A DNA stretch of 44,492 nt from Betaproteobacteria bacterium (GTDB lineage Bacteria; Pseudomonadota; Gammaproteobacteria; Burkholderiales; Burkholderiaceae_C): contig JAHECB010000005.1 of NCBI GenBank assembly GCA_024641925.1, positions 1 to 44,492 on the forward strand, given 5' to 3'. Below are positions 17,309-25,949 of this stretch, piece by piece (positions within the stretch are counted from its first letter, which is position 1; each line of letters starts with the position of its first letter). Made by a program: the position numbers and the translations under genes. Under the pieces are notes generated by a model. The model worked only from the letters and a program-made list of their open reading frames with translations, made no database searches and was not told the origin of the DNA.

Positions 17309-19174
17309 TCAGTCGCCGCGCACAGCACCTTCGCGCCGCGGGTCGGCACCCCCCAGCCAGCCCTGTGGCGTGCGTTGAATGGCCTGCAGGCCGCTGGTCA
17401 ATTCCATCTCCCTGACGACATGCCCGCGCTCGCGCAGCGCCTGCATCGTCGCAAGCGGGAACAGGCCGGTTTCCAGTACCGTGGGCCCATTGAAGCTGCC
17501 GAAATTCGGCAGGTTGATGGCAGCCTGCACGTCCAGGCCCCATTGCAGGCTGGCGATCAAGGTCTTGGCGGTGGAATGGATGATGGCCGGGCCAAACGCC
17601 GAGCCCAGCGTCATCAGCAATTGACCGCTGCGTTTGTCGAACACCAGGGTGGGGCTCATGCTGCTGCGCGGCCGCTTGCCCGGCTGCACCCGGTTGGCGA
17701 CAGGCCGACCCTGCGCATCCGTCGGCGCCAGTGAAAAGTCGGTCATCTGGTTGTTCAGCAGGTAGCCCCCGGGCAGGCCCGTGCCGCCGTCGGCCATCAG
17801 GTGCGCGCCAAACGCGGTCTCGACCGTGGTGGTCATGGCCACGGCGCGGCCTTGGTCGTCCACCACGCTGACGTGGCTGGTGCCCTGTTCGGGCTGCTCA
17901 GGCATGGGCGTGTAGGCCAGCGGTGCGCCGCCCGGCTGGCCAGCCTTGGCGCGCTGCATGCTGGTGATGCCCACCAGCGCCGCGCGCTGGCGCAAGTAGG
18001 CATCGTCCAGCAGGCTGTGCCAGTCCCCGGCAGGTGCGGGCACAAAGTCGGGGTCGGCCACGTACATCGCGCGGTCGGCATAGGCCAGACGAGAGGCTTC
18101 GGTGTAGGGGTGCAACCAGTCCGCACCGGGTACACCATGCTGCAGCGGTTGTGCCACGGCTGGCAACCGTTCCAGCAGGCCCAGGATCTGCATCACCGCC
18201 AGATGCCCGGACGATGGTGGCGGAAAGCCGCACACGCGGTAGCGCTCCAGCCAGTCGGTGCACATCGGCTTACGTTGGCGCGGCTGGTAGTGGGCCAGAT
18301 CGGCGGCCGTCAAACTTCCCGGTGTGCGGTGCTGCTGCACACGGCTTGCCAGGTCTGCAGCCATCGGCCCCTGGTGCAACGCGTCGCTGCCCTTTGACGC
18401 GATCTGACGCAGCACCGCCGCCAGTGCCGGGTTCTGCATGCGGTGGCCCACGGCATGGGGCTTGCCTTCGATATCGAAAAAATAGGCGCGCGCCAGGGGA
18501 TCCTGAAGCAAGTCGGCGTCGCGGGCCAACTGCGTGTGCAGGCGGTAGCTCATGGCAAAACCGTCTTCAGCCAGCCGGATGGCGGGTTTGAACAGATCGG
18601 CCCAGGGCAACAGCCCGTGCTGGCGGTGCGCCGCTTCCAGCATGCGCACGGCGCCGGGCACGCCCACGGCACGGCCACCGATACGCGCCAGCCTGAATGG
18701 CACGGCTTTGCCGTCGGAACCCAGGAACAATTTTTCGTCAGCGGCCTCGGGCGCCGTTTCGCGCCCGTCCCAGGCCTGCACGCTGGCGGCGCCGCGTGCG
18801 TCGGCGTGCATCAGGAAGGCACCGCCGCCGATGCCGCTGGACTGCGGCTCCACCAGCGCCAGCACCATCTGCACCGCCACGGCTGCGTCCAGCGCCGAGC
18901 CGCCCGCCCGCAGGATCTGATAACCCGCGTCAGTGGCCAGCGGGTTCGCCGCCGCCACCATGAAGCGCTTTGACCGAACGGCCTGCTTTTCAGTCCAGCC
19001 CGTACCGACTTCGGGCGGCGCCGGCAACAGGTCGGCAGCCACAGGCGGCGGCAACACCCGGGGCGGCGGCAGTGGCGCACAGCCTGCAAGCAGCACCACC
19101 AGCCAGCCGGCACAGGCCAGGGCTTCGAAGCGGGCGCGAGATACGCCTGCGCCAGGCGGAACAAATGGGCTCAT
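17309..19174 (-). CDS. ggt: gamma-glutamyltransferase, lipoprotein form
   Basis: GGT cleaves the gamma-glutamyl bond of glutathione and related peptides in the periplasm. It matures by self-cleavage into two subunits. The 621-residue precursor begins with a lipoprotein signal (VVLLAGC, Cys32), so it is probably membrane-anchored rather than soluble. The autocleavage site is at the Thr of EQGTSHVSVVD (residue 432), which becomes the N-terminal nucleophile. The oxyanion-hole GG of GIGGG and the C-terminal NNQMTDFS and GSAFGPAI motifs are present. It is convergent with pyrD, with a 37-base gap. Confidence 0.94.
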   Translation of the reverse strand: MSPFVPPGAGVSRARFEALACAGWLVVLLAGCAPLPPPRVLPPPVAADLLPAPPEVGTGWTEKQAVRSKRFMVAAANPLATDAGYQILRAGGSALDAAVAVQMVLALVEPQSSGIGGGAFLMHADARGAASVQAWDGRETAPEAADEKLFLGSDGKAVPFRLARIGGRAVGVPGAVRMLEAAHRQHGLLPWADLFKPAIRLAEDGFAMSYRLHTQLARDADLLQDPLARAYFFDIEGKPHAVGHRMQNPALAAVLRQIASKGSDALHQGPMAADLASRVQQHRTPGSLTAADLAHYQPRQRKPMCTDWLERYRVCGFPPPSSGHLAVMQILGLLERLPAVAQPLQHGVPGADWLHPYTEASRLAYADRAMYVADPDFVPAPAGDWHSLLDDAYLRQRAALVGITSMQRAKAGQPGGAPLAYTPMPEQPEQGTSHVSVVDDQGRAVAMTTTVETAFGAHLMADGGTGLPGGYLLNNQMTDFSLAPTDAQGRPVANRVQPGKRPRSSMSPTLVFDKRSGQLLMTLGSAFGPAIIHSTAKTLIASLQWGLDVQAAINLPNFGSFNGPTVLETGLFPLATMQALRERGHVVREMELTSGLQAIQRTPQGWLGGADPRREGAVRGD

Positions 19175-19213
19175 CGGGCTGTCCGGTAACGTAAAAGCTG
19201 CCGATGCTAGGAC

Positions 19214-19855
19214 CTAGTCGTGCAGGGGCACGCCCGTCTTGCTCTGCAGCTCTTCGCGCGTGACGCCCGGCGCCATCTCCACCACCTTCAGGCCCTGCGG
19301 TGTCACGTCCAGCACCGCCAGGTCGGTGATGATGCGGTCGACCACGCCCAGCCCGGTCAGCGGCAAGGTGCAGGCGGGCAGGATCTTCAAGTCGGTGCTG
19401 CCGTCCTTTTTCCGGGCGACGTGCTCCATCAGCACCAGCACACGCGCCACGCCGGCCACCAGGTCCATGGCGCCGCCCATGCCCTTGACCATCTTGCCCG
19501 GGATCATCCAGTTCGCCAGGTCGCCTTTTTCGCTGACCTGCATGGCGCCCAGGATCGACAGGTCGATCTTGCCGCCACGGATCATGGCAAAGCTGTCGTG
19601 ACTGCCGAAGATGCTGCTGCCGGCGATGGTGGTCACGGTCTGCTTGCCGGCGTTGATCAGGTCGGCGTCAACCTGGTCTTCGGTGGGGAAGGGGCCGATG
19701 CCCAGCATGCCGTTTTCGCTTTGCAGCCAGACCTCGATGTCGGGGCTGACAAAGTTGGCCACCAGCGTGGGCAGGCCGATGCCCAGGTTGACATAAAAAC
19801 CGTCGTGCAATTCTCGGGCGGCACGGGCCGCCATCTGGTCGTGTGTCCAGGCCAT
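19214..19855 (-). CDS. scoB: 3-oxoacid CoA-transferase subunit B
   Basis: With ScoA this forms succinyl-CoA:3-ketoacid CoA-transferase, which activates acetoacetate by moving CoA from succinyl-CoA. The catalytic glutamate lies in [12 protein letters not shown], and the family's [13 protein letters not shown] and GGAMDLVAG are present. It is 213 residues, a normal length. The start is 2 bases after the scoA stop, a clear two-gene operon. The sequence cannot exclude related substrates such as 3-oxoadipate. Confidence 0.93.
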   Translation of the reverse strand: MAWTHDQMAARAARELHDGFYVNLGIGLPTLVANFVSPDIEVWLQSENGMLGIGPFPTEDQVDADLINAGKQTVTTIAGSSIFGSHDSFAMIRGGKIDLSILGAMQVSEKGDLANWMIPGKMVKGMGGAMDLVAGVARVLVLMEHVARKKDGSTDLKILPACTLPLTGLGVVDRIITDLAVLDVTPQGLKVVEMAPGVTREELQSKTGVPLHD

Positions 19856-19857
19856 GA

Positions 19858-20565
19858 TCAGGCTCCGCTCTTTTCAGTGATCGTGCGCTTTTCAATGCGC
19901 TTTTCGGGGGTGGCGTTCAGCACCAGTCGCTTGGCGTAGATGCCGGGCAGGTGCACATCGTCGGGCGCAATCGCACCCAGCGGCACGATCTCTTCCACTT
20001 CCACCACGGTGATCTTGCCGGCCATGGCCGCCGCCGGATTGAAGTTGCGAGCGGTCAGGCGGAACTGCAGGTTGCCCGAGGTGTCGGCACGCCAGGCCTT
20101 GACCAGCGACACGTCGGGCACCAGGGCGCGCTCCATCACATAGGTCTTGCCGTCAAAGTCCTTGGTTTCCTTGCCCTCGGCCACCAGCGTGCCCACGCCG
20201 GTCCGGGTGTAGAAGGCCGGAATGCCTGCACCACCTGCGCGCAGTCGTTCGGCCAGCGTGCCCTGGGGCGTGAACTCAAGCTCCAGTTCGCCGGCCAAGT
20301 ACTGGCGTTCGAACTCCTTGTTTTCGCCCACGTAGCTGCTGATCATCTTCTTGATCTGGCGTGTCTTCAGCAGCTTGCCCAAGCCGAAGTCGTCCACACC
20401 CGCGTTGTTGCTGATGACGGTCAGGTCCTTGATGCCGCTGTCGCGCAAGGCATCGATCAACGCTTCAGGAATGCCGCACAGGCCAAAGCCGCCCACGGCC
20501 ATCAACTGGCCGTCCTTGACGATGTCAGCCAGGGCCGCCTGGGCGCTGGGGTAGATCTTGTTCAT
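19858..20565 (-). CDS. scoA: 3-oxoacid CoA-transferase subunit A
   Basis: This is the partner subunit of ScoB. The 235-residue protein has the glycine-rich [14 protein letters not shown] near the N-terminus, [12 protein letters not shown], the [19 protein letters not shown] segment and a C-terminal VEVEEIV. I start at MNKIYPSA (20565), which has a GGAG ribosome site 5 bases upstream; the open frame continues upstream without family similarity. A palindromic operator candidate lies about 80-110 bases upstream of the start. Confidence 0.94.
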   Translation of the reverse strand: MNKIYPSAQAALADIVKDGQLMAVGGFGLCGIPEALIDALRDSGIKDLTVISNNAGVDDFGLGKLLKTRQIKKMISSYVGENKEFERQYLAGELELEFTPQGTLAERLRAGGAGIPAFYTRTGVGTLVAEGKETKDFDGKTYVMERALVPDVSLVKAWRADTSGNLQFRLTARNFNPAAAMAGKITVVEVEEIVPLGAIAPDDVHLPGIYAKRLVLNATPEKRIEKRTITEKSGA

Positions 20566-20646
20566 GAAATGCTCCAAAAGCGCGCTTTTCGGGCAGACCA
20601 TGCGCGGCTGCCCAGGGCGAACTGAAAACGGGAAACCGGGAGCGTA

Positions 20647-20676
20647 CTACGTAAACCCTTACGTAGGCTGTACGTA
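20647..20676. promoter_or_regulatory. palindromic operator candidate between scoAB and a thioesterase gene
   Basis: CTACGTAA, a 4-base spacer and TTACGTAG form a perfect 8-bp inverted repeat at 20647-20666. A third TACGTA core follows at 20671-20676, so three cores lie 12 and 11 bases apart, about one helical turn. The site is in the divergent gap and could control either or both genes. TACGTA-based dyads resemble, as far as I recall, sites used by some MerR/TetR regulators of acyl-CoA catabolism. The regulator is not evident in the window. Confidence 0.55.
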
Positions 20677-20749
20677 AAATCTACTAAGGGCGATCGGCAG
20701 CAGCGTGCCAGCAGCCTGCCTTCAACCCAGGAACGGGGCGGAGATTGCC

Positions 20750-21241
20750 ATGACCAAATCACCTTCCAAACCGGCACGGCCCGAGCCGGCGTCGGCGCCA
20801 GGTCCGCAGGCCCTGCCCGGCGCGCCTGCCACCGACGTCGCCATGCTGGAGCAGGCCCTGCTGACCCTGTTTGCCCCTTGGGTCCGTGGCCTGGACCTGC
20901 GCGTGCTGCGCGCCGATGCCGGCGACATCGAGTTGGCGCTGCCCATCACCGCCATGCATGTCCATGGCGGCGGCGTGGTGTGCGGGCAGACATTGATGTC
21001 CGCTGCCGATACCGCCATGGTGCTGGCCATGATGACGCGGCTGGGTGGCTTCAAGCCCATGACCACGGTGCAGCTGCAGACCAGCTTCTTACGGCCGGTT
21101 CCCGGCCATTCAGGCGGCAACGTGCAGATCAAGGCGCACGTGCTGCGTCTGGGCCGAAGCCTGGCTTTTGGCGAGGTTCATCTGCATGCACCCGACGGCA
21201 GTCTGGCGGCACACGTCACCACCACTTACGCCTTGCTCTGA
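20750..21241 (+). CDS. PaaI-family hotdog thioesterase
   Basis: This is a small acyl-CoA thioesterase of the hotdog fold. The central helix region VHGGGVVCGQTLMSAADTAM corresponds to the PaaI-type GG...DT active-site block, followed by TTVQLQTSFLRPV and the SLAFGEVHLH strand. It is 163 residues including a proline-rich N-terminal extension of about 40. I chose ATG 20750 because of the GGAG ribosome site 6 bases before it; the frame is open further up. The next gene starts 1 base after its stop, so they form an operon. The substrate is unknown. Confidence 0.85.
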   Translation: MTKSPSKPARPEPASAPGPQALPGAPATDVAMLEQALLTLFAPWVRGLDLRVLRADAGDIELALPITAMHVHGGGVVCGQTLMSAADTAMVLAMMTRLGGFKPMTTVQLQTSFLRPVPGHSGGNVQIKAHVLRLGRSLAFGEVHLHAPDGSLAAHVTTTYALL

Positions 21242-21242
21242 C

Positions 21243-21875
21243 ATGGCGCACCCGTCGCCCCTCGCCACGACGCTGGACTACCACGCAGCCTTTGAGTGGG
21301 CGCCCGTTGGCCTGGTGCTGTCGCGGCAGCGGCAGGTGATGGACTGCAACCAGGAACTGTTGCTGATGTTTGGCGCACGACGCGAACAGGTCGTGGGCCA
21401 GTCGCTGGAAATCCTGTACCCCACCCCGGTGGAGTTTGAACGCACGGGCCAGCGCATCGTCGCGCAACTGGACACCTTGGGCCGATACGCCGACGAGCGC
21501 GTGATGCGACGACTGGGCCGCGTGGACAGGCCGCCTCAAGCGGCCTCACCCGCCGCGCCATCACGGCCAACCGCAGCCGGCGATCTGTTCTGGTGCCATG
21601 TCAGCGGCCGCGCGCTGGACCCTGCCCAACCCCATGCCGCCGGTATCTGGGCCTTTGAAGACCTGTCGGCGCATCGGCAGTTGAGTTTTCAGCTGACGCC
21701 CAGAGAACGCGAAATTGCGGCGCAGCTGATCAAGGGCATGACCAGCAAATTGATCGGCCGTTATTTGAACATCAGCCCACGCACGGTAGACGTGTACCGA
21801 GGCCGCCTGATGCGCAAGACCGGCGCGGCGACCACGGCCGACCTGGTGAACCGGCTGCTGTCGACGGGCGGCTGA
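21243..21875 (+). CDS. PAS-domain LuxR-type transcriptional regulator
   Basis: The 210-residue regulator has an N-terminal PAS-like sensor (about 14-135, FEWAPVGLVLSRQRQVMDCNQ and later GIWAFEDLSAHR). A LuxR/GerE helix-turn-helix follows at about 145-205 (LTPREREIAAQLIKGMTSKLIGRYL, then SPRTVDVYRGRLM). It has no receiver domain, so it probably senses a ligand or redox state directly. It sits directly behind the thioesterase and near scoAB, so it could control these acyl-CoA genes; that is inference. The N-terminal ligand residues cannot be read from sequence. Confidence 0.85.
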   Translation: MAHPSPLATTLDYHAAFEWAPVGLVLSRQRQVMDCNQELLLMFGARREQVVGQSLEILYPTPVEFERTGQRIVAQLDTLGRYADERVMRRLGRVDRPPQAASPAAPSRPTAAGDLFWCHVSGRALDPAQPHAAGIWAFEDLSAHRQLSFQLTPREREIAAQLIKGMTSKLIGRYLNISPRTVDVYRGRLMRKTGAATTADLVNRLLSTGG

Positions 21876-22060
21876 CCACAGCACGCAAAGTGCAAAGGGC
21901 AGTGCACAGGTCGGGGAGCCTTCGTACTGACAAAAGAAGCCCAATTTGCCAGCCTGAGCGGGTCAATCAGGCCCCGATGTCGCCCTCCGAAGGTCTGGGG
22001 AATGGCCCCATCATGAGCCCTAACATGACGCTCATTCGCCCTATGCAGGACTGGAAATCC

Positions 22061-22246
22061 ATGACCCGCACGTCCCGTCTGTTTCACCGGCCCCGCAGCG
22101 ACCGGTTGTTGCCCATCCTGGCAGGCGCTTGTGTGCTGGTCATCCCACAAGGACTGCCCGACTGCGGCACGCGGCAGTCGCAGCGCGGGTGCGACGGGTC
22201 GGGCGCGGGCTGCGCACGGCCGCGCAACCTACGCCGCAGACCATGA
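22061..22246 (+). CDS. possible small ORF coupled to the histidine kinase
   Basis: This 61-codon frame begins at ATG with a weak GGA upstream, has one hydrophobic stretch (LLPILAGACVLVIPQGLP) and a Cys/Arg-rich tail, and stops in ATGA overlapping the kinase start. It resembles nothing I know. It could be a small membrane peptide or a translation-coupling leader, or just a chance open frame in high-GC DNA. Confidence 0.25.
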   Translation: MTRTSRLFHRPRSDRLLPILAGACVLVIPQGLPDCGTRQSQRGCDGSGAGCARPRNLRRRP

Positions 22247-23262
22247 AAGAGGCCGTCATCCTGGCTCGGGCCGGCCTTGAGCGTCTGTCGCTGAGCGCAC
22301 AGACCCGGTGCGCGGTCATCGCAGCCGGACTTCTGGTGCTGCTGGCCCACAGTCAGCTTGCCCTGGCCGGCAACAGCCACACGGCGTGGTGGCTGGTCGC
22401 CATGCTGGCAGCATGTGGCCTGGCCAGCGGATGGCCTGCGCAGCGCGCACGTCGCCAGCTCGCAACGGACAGACAGGGCATACTGGCCGAAGCGCCCGAT
22501 TCAGGCCTGGACAAGGGGCTCACGCTCAACGCTGTCATGCGCCGCGTCGTGGCATCGGCCCAGCAGCAGCAAAGCCCGCCTCAAGCTTTTGCCTGGCAAC
22601 CGACCACCAGCCATGTGCGGGCTCTGGATCCCTTTGATGACATGGCCTGCGCCATTGAACACAACCGGCACGCGCGTGATTTGCACGACAGTGTGTCGCA
22701 GACGCTGTTTGCGGCCAACCTGCTGGCCGGCGCACTGGCGCGCTCGCCCGATGCGAGCACGACCGCGCGGGCGCAGGGTGAAGTTCTGCAGCGACTGAAC
22801 GGCAGCGCACTGTCGGAAATGCGCATGATGCTGTACGAACTGCAGCCGGACACGCTGCATGGCGTGCGCATGCCCGAATTGTTGAGCCACGCCGTGGGCG
22901 CGCTGGTCGGCCGCGGCAGCATTGAAATCAGCACCGATATTCAGGATCGGCTGCCGCTGCCCACCGCGCAGCGTGTGGAGGTCTACCGCATCGCCCGGGC
23001 GGCACTGTCCAATATCGGCCGCCACAGTGGCGCCAACAAAGTCCATCTGCGGTGGCAGACCAGTCCAGGCGAATCGTCGGTGCTGCAGATCACCGACAAC
23101 GGCTGCGGCTTTGATGCCGCCGCCGAATGCCATGCAGGTACCGGCGTGTCCACTATCCGCGATCGGGCCAGAGCGCTGACGGCCGCGCTGGTCATCCAGA
23201 GCTCCCCAGGCCAGGGCACAGACATCACACTCACACTCGAACCGAAAGAAGCCTTCGCATGA
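22243..23262 (+). CDS. NarX/DesK-type sensor histidine kinase
   Basis: This is the membrane sensor of a two-component system. With ATG at 22243 it is 339 residues. There are two membrane segments near the N-terminus (about 22-43 and 47-65) with almost no loop, so the signal is probably sensed in the membrane or cytoplasm. A HisKA_3 dimerisation helix follows with phospho-acceptor His148 in RDLHDSVSQ, then a HATPase_c domain (IARAALSNIGRHSGA, ITDNGCGFD, and a final GQGTDITLTL). The response regulator gene overlaps its stop (ATGA). An upstream GTG/ATG in the same frame would add about 38 Arg-rich residues and is less likely. Confidence 0.88.
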   Translation: MKEAVILARAGLERLSLSAQTRCAVIAAGLLVLLAHSQLALAGNSHTAWWLVAMLAACGLASGWPAQRARRQLATDRQGILAEAPDSGLDKGLTLNAVMRRVVASAQQQQSPPQAFAWQPTTSHVRALDPFDDMACAIEHNRHARDLHDSVSQTLFAANLLAGALARSPDASTTARAQGEVLQRLNGSALSEMRMMLYELQPDTLHGVRMPELLSHAVGALVGRGSIEISTDIQDRLPLPTAQRVEVYRIARAALSNIGRHSGANKVHLRWQTSPGESSVLQITDNGCGFDAAAECHAGTGVSTIRDRARALTAALVIQSSPGQGTDITLTLEPKEAFA

Positions 23263-23894
23263 ACCCGATCCGAATCTACGTCGTCGACGATCACCCGATG
23301 ATCCGCCATGGCCTGTTGTCCATGTTGCGCGCAGAGTCCAGCATGCAATGGGTCGGTGAAGCCAGCGACGGCGCCGAGGCCGTGCGCTCGGCCCCAGCTA
23401 CAAAACCCGACATCGTGCTGGTTGACCTGGTCATGCCCAAGATGGACGGCGTGGCCACCATCCAGGCCATGAAGCCACTGCTGCCCGAAACACGATTCCT
23501 GGTCCTGACCAGCTTGCTGGACCCTGCCGAAGTACGCAGGGCCATGGCGGCTGGCGCGTCAGGCTACCTGCTGAAAAGTGCGTCACCCCAGGAACTGGTC
23601 AACGTCATCCTCAGTGCCGCCCGGGGCCAGCGCGTGATGGCACCAGAAGTGACTGACGCGTTGATTGCTGACCAACGCGAACCCCGGACGGGCGAAGAAC
23701 TGACTTCGCGCGAGCGCGAGCTGTTGGCGCTGATGGCTACCGGATTGTCCAACCAGGATATCGCTACCCGCTTGTCCATCGCCATGCCCACGGTGAAGTT
23801 CCATGTCACCAACATCCTGGCCAAGTTGCACGCCGACAACCGCACCGAAGCAGTGCTCATCGCATTGCGGCAAAAGCTTGTAACACTTGAATGA
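23259..23894 (+). CDS. NarL/FixJ-family response regulator
   Basis: This is the cognate partner of the preceding kinase. The 211-residue protein has a receiver domain (about 4-120) with the acidic pair in VVDDHP, phospho-acceptor Asp56 (VLVDLVMPKMDG), and the conserved Thr/Ser and Lys positions (LVLTS, YLLKSAS). A LuxR-type DNA-binding domain follows (about 145-205, LTSRERELLALMATGLSNQDIA). Its target genes are not evident. Its overlap with the kinase gene makes co-translation likely. Confidence 0.95.
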   Translation: MNPIRIYVVDDHPMIRHGLLSMLRAESSMQWVGEASDGAEAVRSAPATKPDIVLVDLVMPKMDGVATIQAMKPLLPETRFLVLTSLLDPAEVRRAMAAGASGYLLKSASPQELVNVILSAARGQRVMAPEVTDALIADQREPRTGEELTSRERELLALMATGLSNQDIATRLSIAMPTVKFHVTNILAKLHADNRTEAVLIALRQKLVTLE

Positions 23895-24201
23895 GGGGGG
23901 TCCAACCCCATCACCTGTTACAGACGCCCCTCGGAGCAGGGGGTGTCCGGTTGCAAGTTGGCGGTTGGTGGCTTCTGAAGTTGTGACTTACATTGATTCA
24001 ACGCTGCAGTGAAGCAGTTCCTTGACTTAACCAAATCTTTAGGATAGGGCGAGACAAAAGCCCCGTCAAGCTGGTGCCCCAGTCGCGCTGTTGAGCGTTG
24101 CAGCCGAGTCCGCTTGGTGCTTTGCACTGGCCACCATGCCAGACGGCCCGCGGACGCTGACCGGGCAGCCCCTGGGATCAATTTCTAAGGCACGGATTTT
24201 C
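23895..24201. other. 307-base gap without a recognised gene
   Basis: The gap begins with imperfect G/C inverted runs just after the response regulator stop (GGGG..CCCC and CGCCCC..GGGGGTG), possibly a weak terminator. An AT-richer stretch follows at about 23985-24050, with TTGACT at 24022-24027 that could be a -35 for the DUF1508 gene. No clean -10 at 16-18 bases, no tRNA and no clear riboswitch are seen. Short frames on either strand lack protein-like character. Confidence 0.4.
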
Positions 24202-24555
24202 ATGAATGGCTATTACCAACTCATCGAAGGACATGAAGGCGGGTTCATGTTTTCCCTTCGCGCCGGAAACCACGAAACCATCCTGGAGAGCCGCGTCTAC
24301 TGGTCACGCAAGGCGGCCTTGGATGCGGTGGACAGCCTGCGCATCGCATCGCAGAACATCAACAATTACGTCCGTCACGAAAACAGTGATGGCACGCATT
24401 TTTTCGAAGTTCGCGACAACCAGTCGCAGATGTTGGCGCGCAGCCCCGGATGCGCTTCCAAGTCCGGGCTGACGGCCGGCATTGCCTCAGTGCAGCGCAA
24501 TGCGCCGTCTCAAACTTTTCGCGGGCTGGTGCGGCGCGCTTTGAGCATGGGCTGA
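24202..24555 (+). CDS. DUF1508 (YegP-like) protein
   Basis: The 117-residue protein has the two tandem repeats of the YegP/DUF1508 fold. The first is YYQLIEGHEGGFMFSLRAGNHETIL with ESRVYWSRKAALDAVDSLR. The second is HFFEVRDNQSQMLARS ending in GIASVQRNA. The family is small and cytoplasmic with no settled function. The first repeat keeps the F.F.L.AGN pattern, and the second is more diverged. I start at MNGYYQ; the open frame extends upstream without family similarity. Confidence 0.85.
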   Translation: MNGYYQLIEGHEGGFMFSLRAGNHETILESRVYWSRKAALDAVDSLRIASQNINNYVRHENSDGTHFFEVRDNQSQMLARSPGCASKSGLTAGIASVQRNAPSQTFRGLVRRALSMG

Positions 24556-24567
24556 CCCAGGTCAGCC
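24550..24567 (+). other. stem-loop overlapping the DUF1508 stop codon
   Basis: GGCTGAC, a CCAG loop and GTCAGCC form a perfect 7-bp hairpin that contains the stop codon. It has no U tract. It may stabilise the mRNA end or act with Rho. Confidence 0.35.
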
Positions 24568-24734
24568 TGGCGCAGGGGCTGTGGCGGCACACAGCGCCGG
24601 CACGACGAGGGCCCGTCGAGACCTTCATCGGCCACCTTCAACGGCTACAAGTCGACACCTCACCCGCTGGGCGGCTGGTTCAAATTCAAGCCTTGCACCA
24701 TCCCTGAGTCGAGGGGTCACCACCAGCGATGCCG

Positions 24735-24752
24735 GCACCGCCAGGGCGGTGC
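24735..24752 (-). other. 8-bp inverted repeat after the thioesterase gene
   Basis: GCACCGCC and GGCGGTGC flank AG, 9 bases beyond the stop of the minus-strand thioesterase gene. It is a strong palindrome without a T run, possibly a terminator-like structure for one or both convergent genes. The rest of the gap 24556-24761 holds nothing recognised. Confidence 0.35.
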
Positions 24753-24761
24753 AGAAGCGGT

Positions 24762-25184
24762 TCAGCCCATCAAAAACGGCCTGAACCAGTCGGGCAAAGC
24801 CACCGACTGCTTGCGCCCGTAGTGTGACCATACAGTCTTGGCGCCGCCTTCGGCGTACACGACGCCCGGCTCGTCGGTGCGCTCGATGGTGTGGTAAGTC
24901 TCGAAACTGCTGCGCCCCGGCTTGGCCACATACATCTTCACAACCGCGTCACCCGGAAAGGTGAGTTGGCGCAGGAAATTGCAGAAGGCGTTGATGATGA
25001 CGGGGCCTTCTTGCGACAGGTCGTGTTCCGCGCCGCAAGCAAAGATCCAGTCCAGCCGCACCGACTCCATGTAGCGGAAGTAGACGGTGTTGTTGACATG
25101 GCCCATGGCGTCCATGTCGCCCCAGCGGATGGGTATGGTCATCTGATGCACCAACAGGACCTGCGATGGCAATTCAAAACGCAT
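24762..25184 (-). CDS. YbgC/4-hydroxybenzoyl-CoA-type thioesterase
   Basis: This hotdog-fold acyl-CoA thioesterase has 140 residues. The active-site block RWGDMDAMGHVNNTVYFRYME carries the conserved Asp and the HVNN motif. The FLRQLTFPGDAVVK strand and the C-terminal KTVWSHY follow. It lies downstream of yceH and a short-chain dehydrogenase on the same strand with a 31-base gap, so all three may be one operon. The substrate is not predictable. Confidence 0.9.
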   Translation of the reverse strand: MRFELPSQVLLVHQMTIPIRWGDMDAMGHVNNTVYFRYMESVRLDWIFACGAEHDLSQEGPVIINAFCNFLRQLTFPGDAVVKMYVAKPGRSSFETYHTIERTDEPGVVYAEGGAKTVWSHYGRKQSVALPDWFRPFLMG

Positions 25185-25215
25185 GGTGTGTCCGTTCTGG
25201 CCTGGCTTGCGAGGT

Positions 25216-25941
25216 TCAGGCGCCTTCAGGGCGGTCTGCGTGAACGTTGGCGGTCAGGTCCACGCCCAGGTCCTGGGCCAGCCGCTGCAGTTGCCCGCGC
25301 AGTGTGTGCAGTTCGCGTGACAGCCGCAGTTGTTCGCTCTTCACCGCTGCCAGTTCGCCGGCGCTGACGCTGCCCGCGGCATCGGCCTGGCCAAACGTGT
25401 TGTCCGCAGGGCCAAGCCCGGCCTGCGCGGATGCCGCGGGCTGTTCTGGTTCACCACTCAGTGCATGAGCCCATCGGGACTCACGCGCACCCGGCGCACG
25501 CGCCAGCTTCACCACCATGGGGGGCTGTTTTTCCGCCAGCTCTTCCAGGAAACCTTCAACCGATGAAATGTCGGCAAAGCGGTGCAGACGCTCGCTGCTC
25601 AGGCGCAACTCGGCCGAGGTCTGCGGCCCGCGCAGCATCAGCACCGCCAGCAAGGCCACGGCCTGCGAAGGCACACCCAGCACACGGGCCGTGTTGTGTT
25701 CAAACTTCAGCACCCGGCTGCTGCTGCCTTCAAACGCCAGGCTCAGCGCCTTCAGGCCGTCAACAGCGGTCACCACCTCGGCGTCGGTGGCTTCGATGAC
25801 CGGGTGGCGTGCGGTTTTCTGGTTGCAACCGGCCACCAGCGCATTGATCGACAGCGGGTAGGTGTCGGGCACCGTCACCTGCTTTTCAATCAACACGCCC
25901 AGCACGCGGGCTTCGAGAGGGCTCAGGGGCCGGCTGATCAC
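25216..25941 (-). CDS. YceH (DUF480) family protein
   Basis: YceH proteins have two winged-helix domains and no settled role. The 241-residue protein begins with the hallmark RPLSPLEARVLGVLIEKQ and has NALVAGCNQKTARHPV and the second-domain AVLMLRGPQTSAELRLS. A C-terminal coiled-coil-like segment (EQLRLSRELHTLRGQLQRLAQDLGV) follows an Ala/Gly-rich linker. The start is GTG at 25941, with GAGG six bases upstream that overlaps the stop of the dehydrogenase gene, so the two are coupled. Confidence 0.88.
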   Translation of the reverse strand: MISRPLSPLEARVLGVLIEKQVTVPDTYPLSINALVAGCNQKTARHPVIEATDAEVVTAVDGLKALSLAFEGSSSRVLKFEHNTARVLGVPSQAVALLAVLMLRGPQTSAELRLSSERLHRFADISSVEGFLEELAEKQPPMVVKLARAPGARESRWAHALSGEPEQPAASAQAGLGPADNTFGQADAAGSVSAGELAAVKSEQLRLSRELHTLRGQLQRLAQDLGVDLTANVHADRPEGA

Positions 25942-25949
25942 GCTGAACC

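Noticed and set aside
23918-24181. 87-codon minus-strand open frame in the gap after the response regulator
   Set aside because: No protein-like pattern, no ribosome site and no similarity to any family I know.
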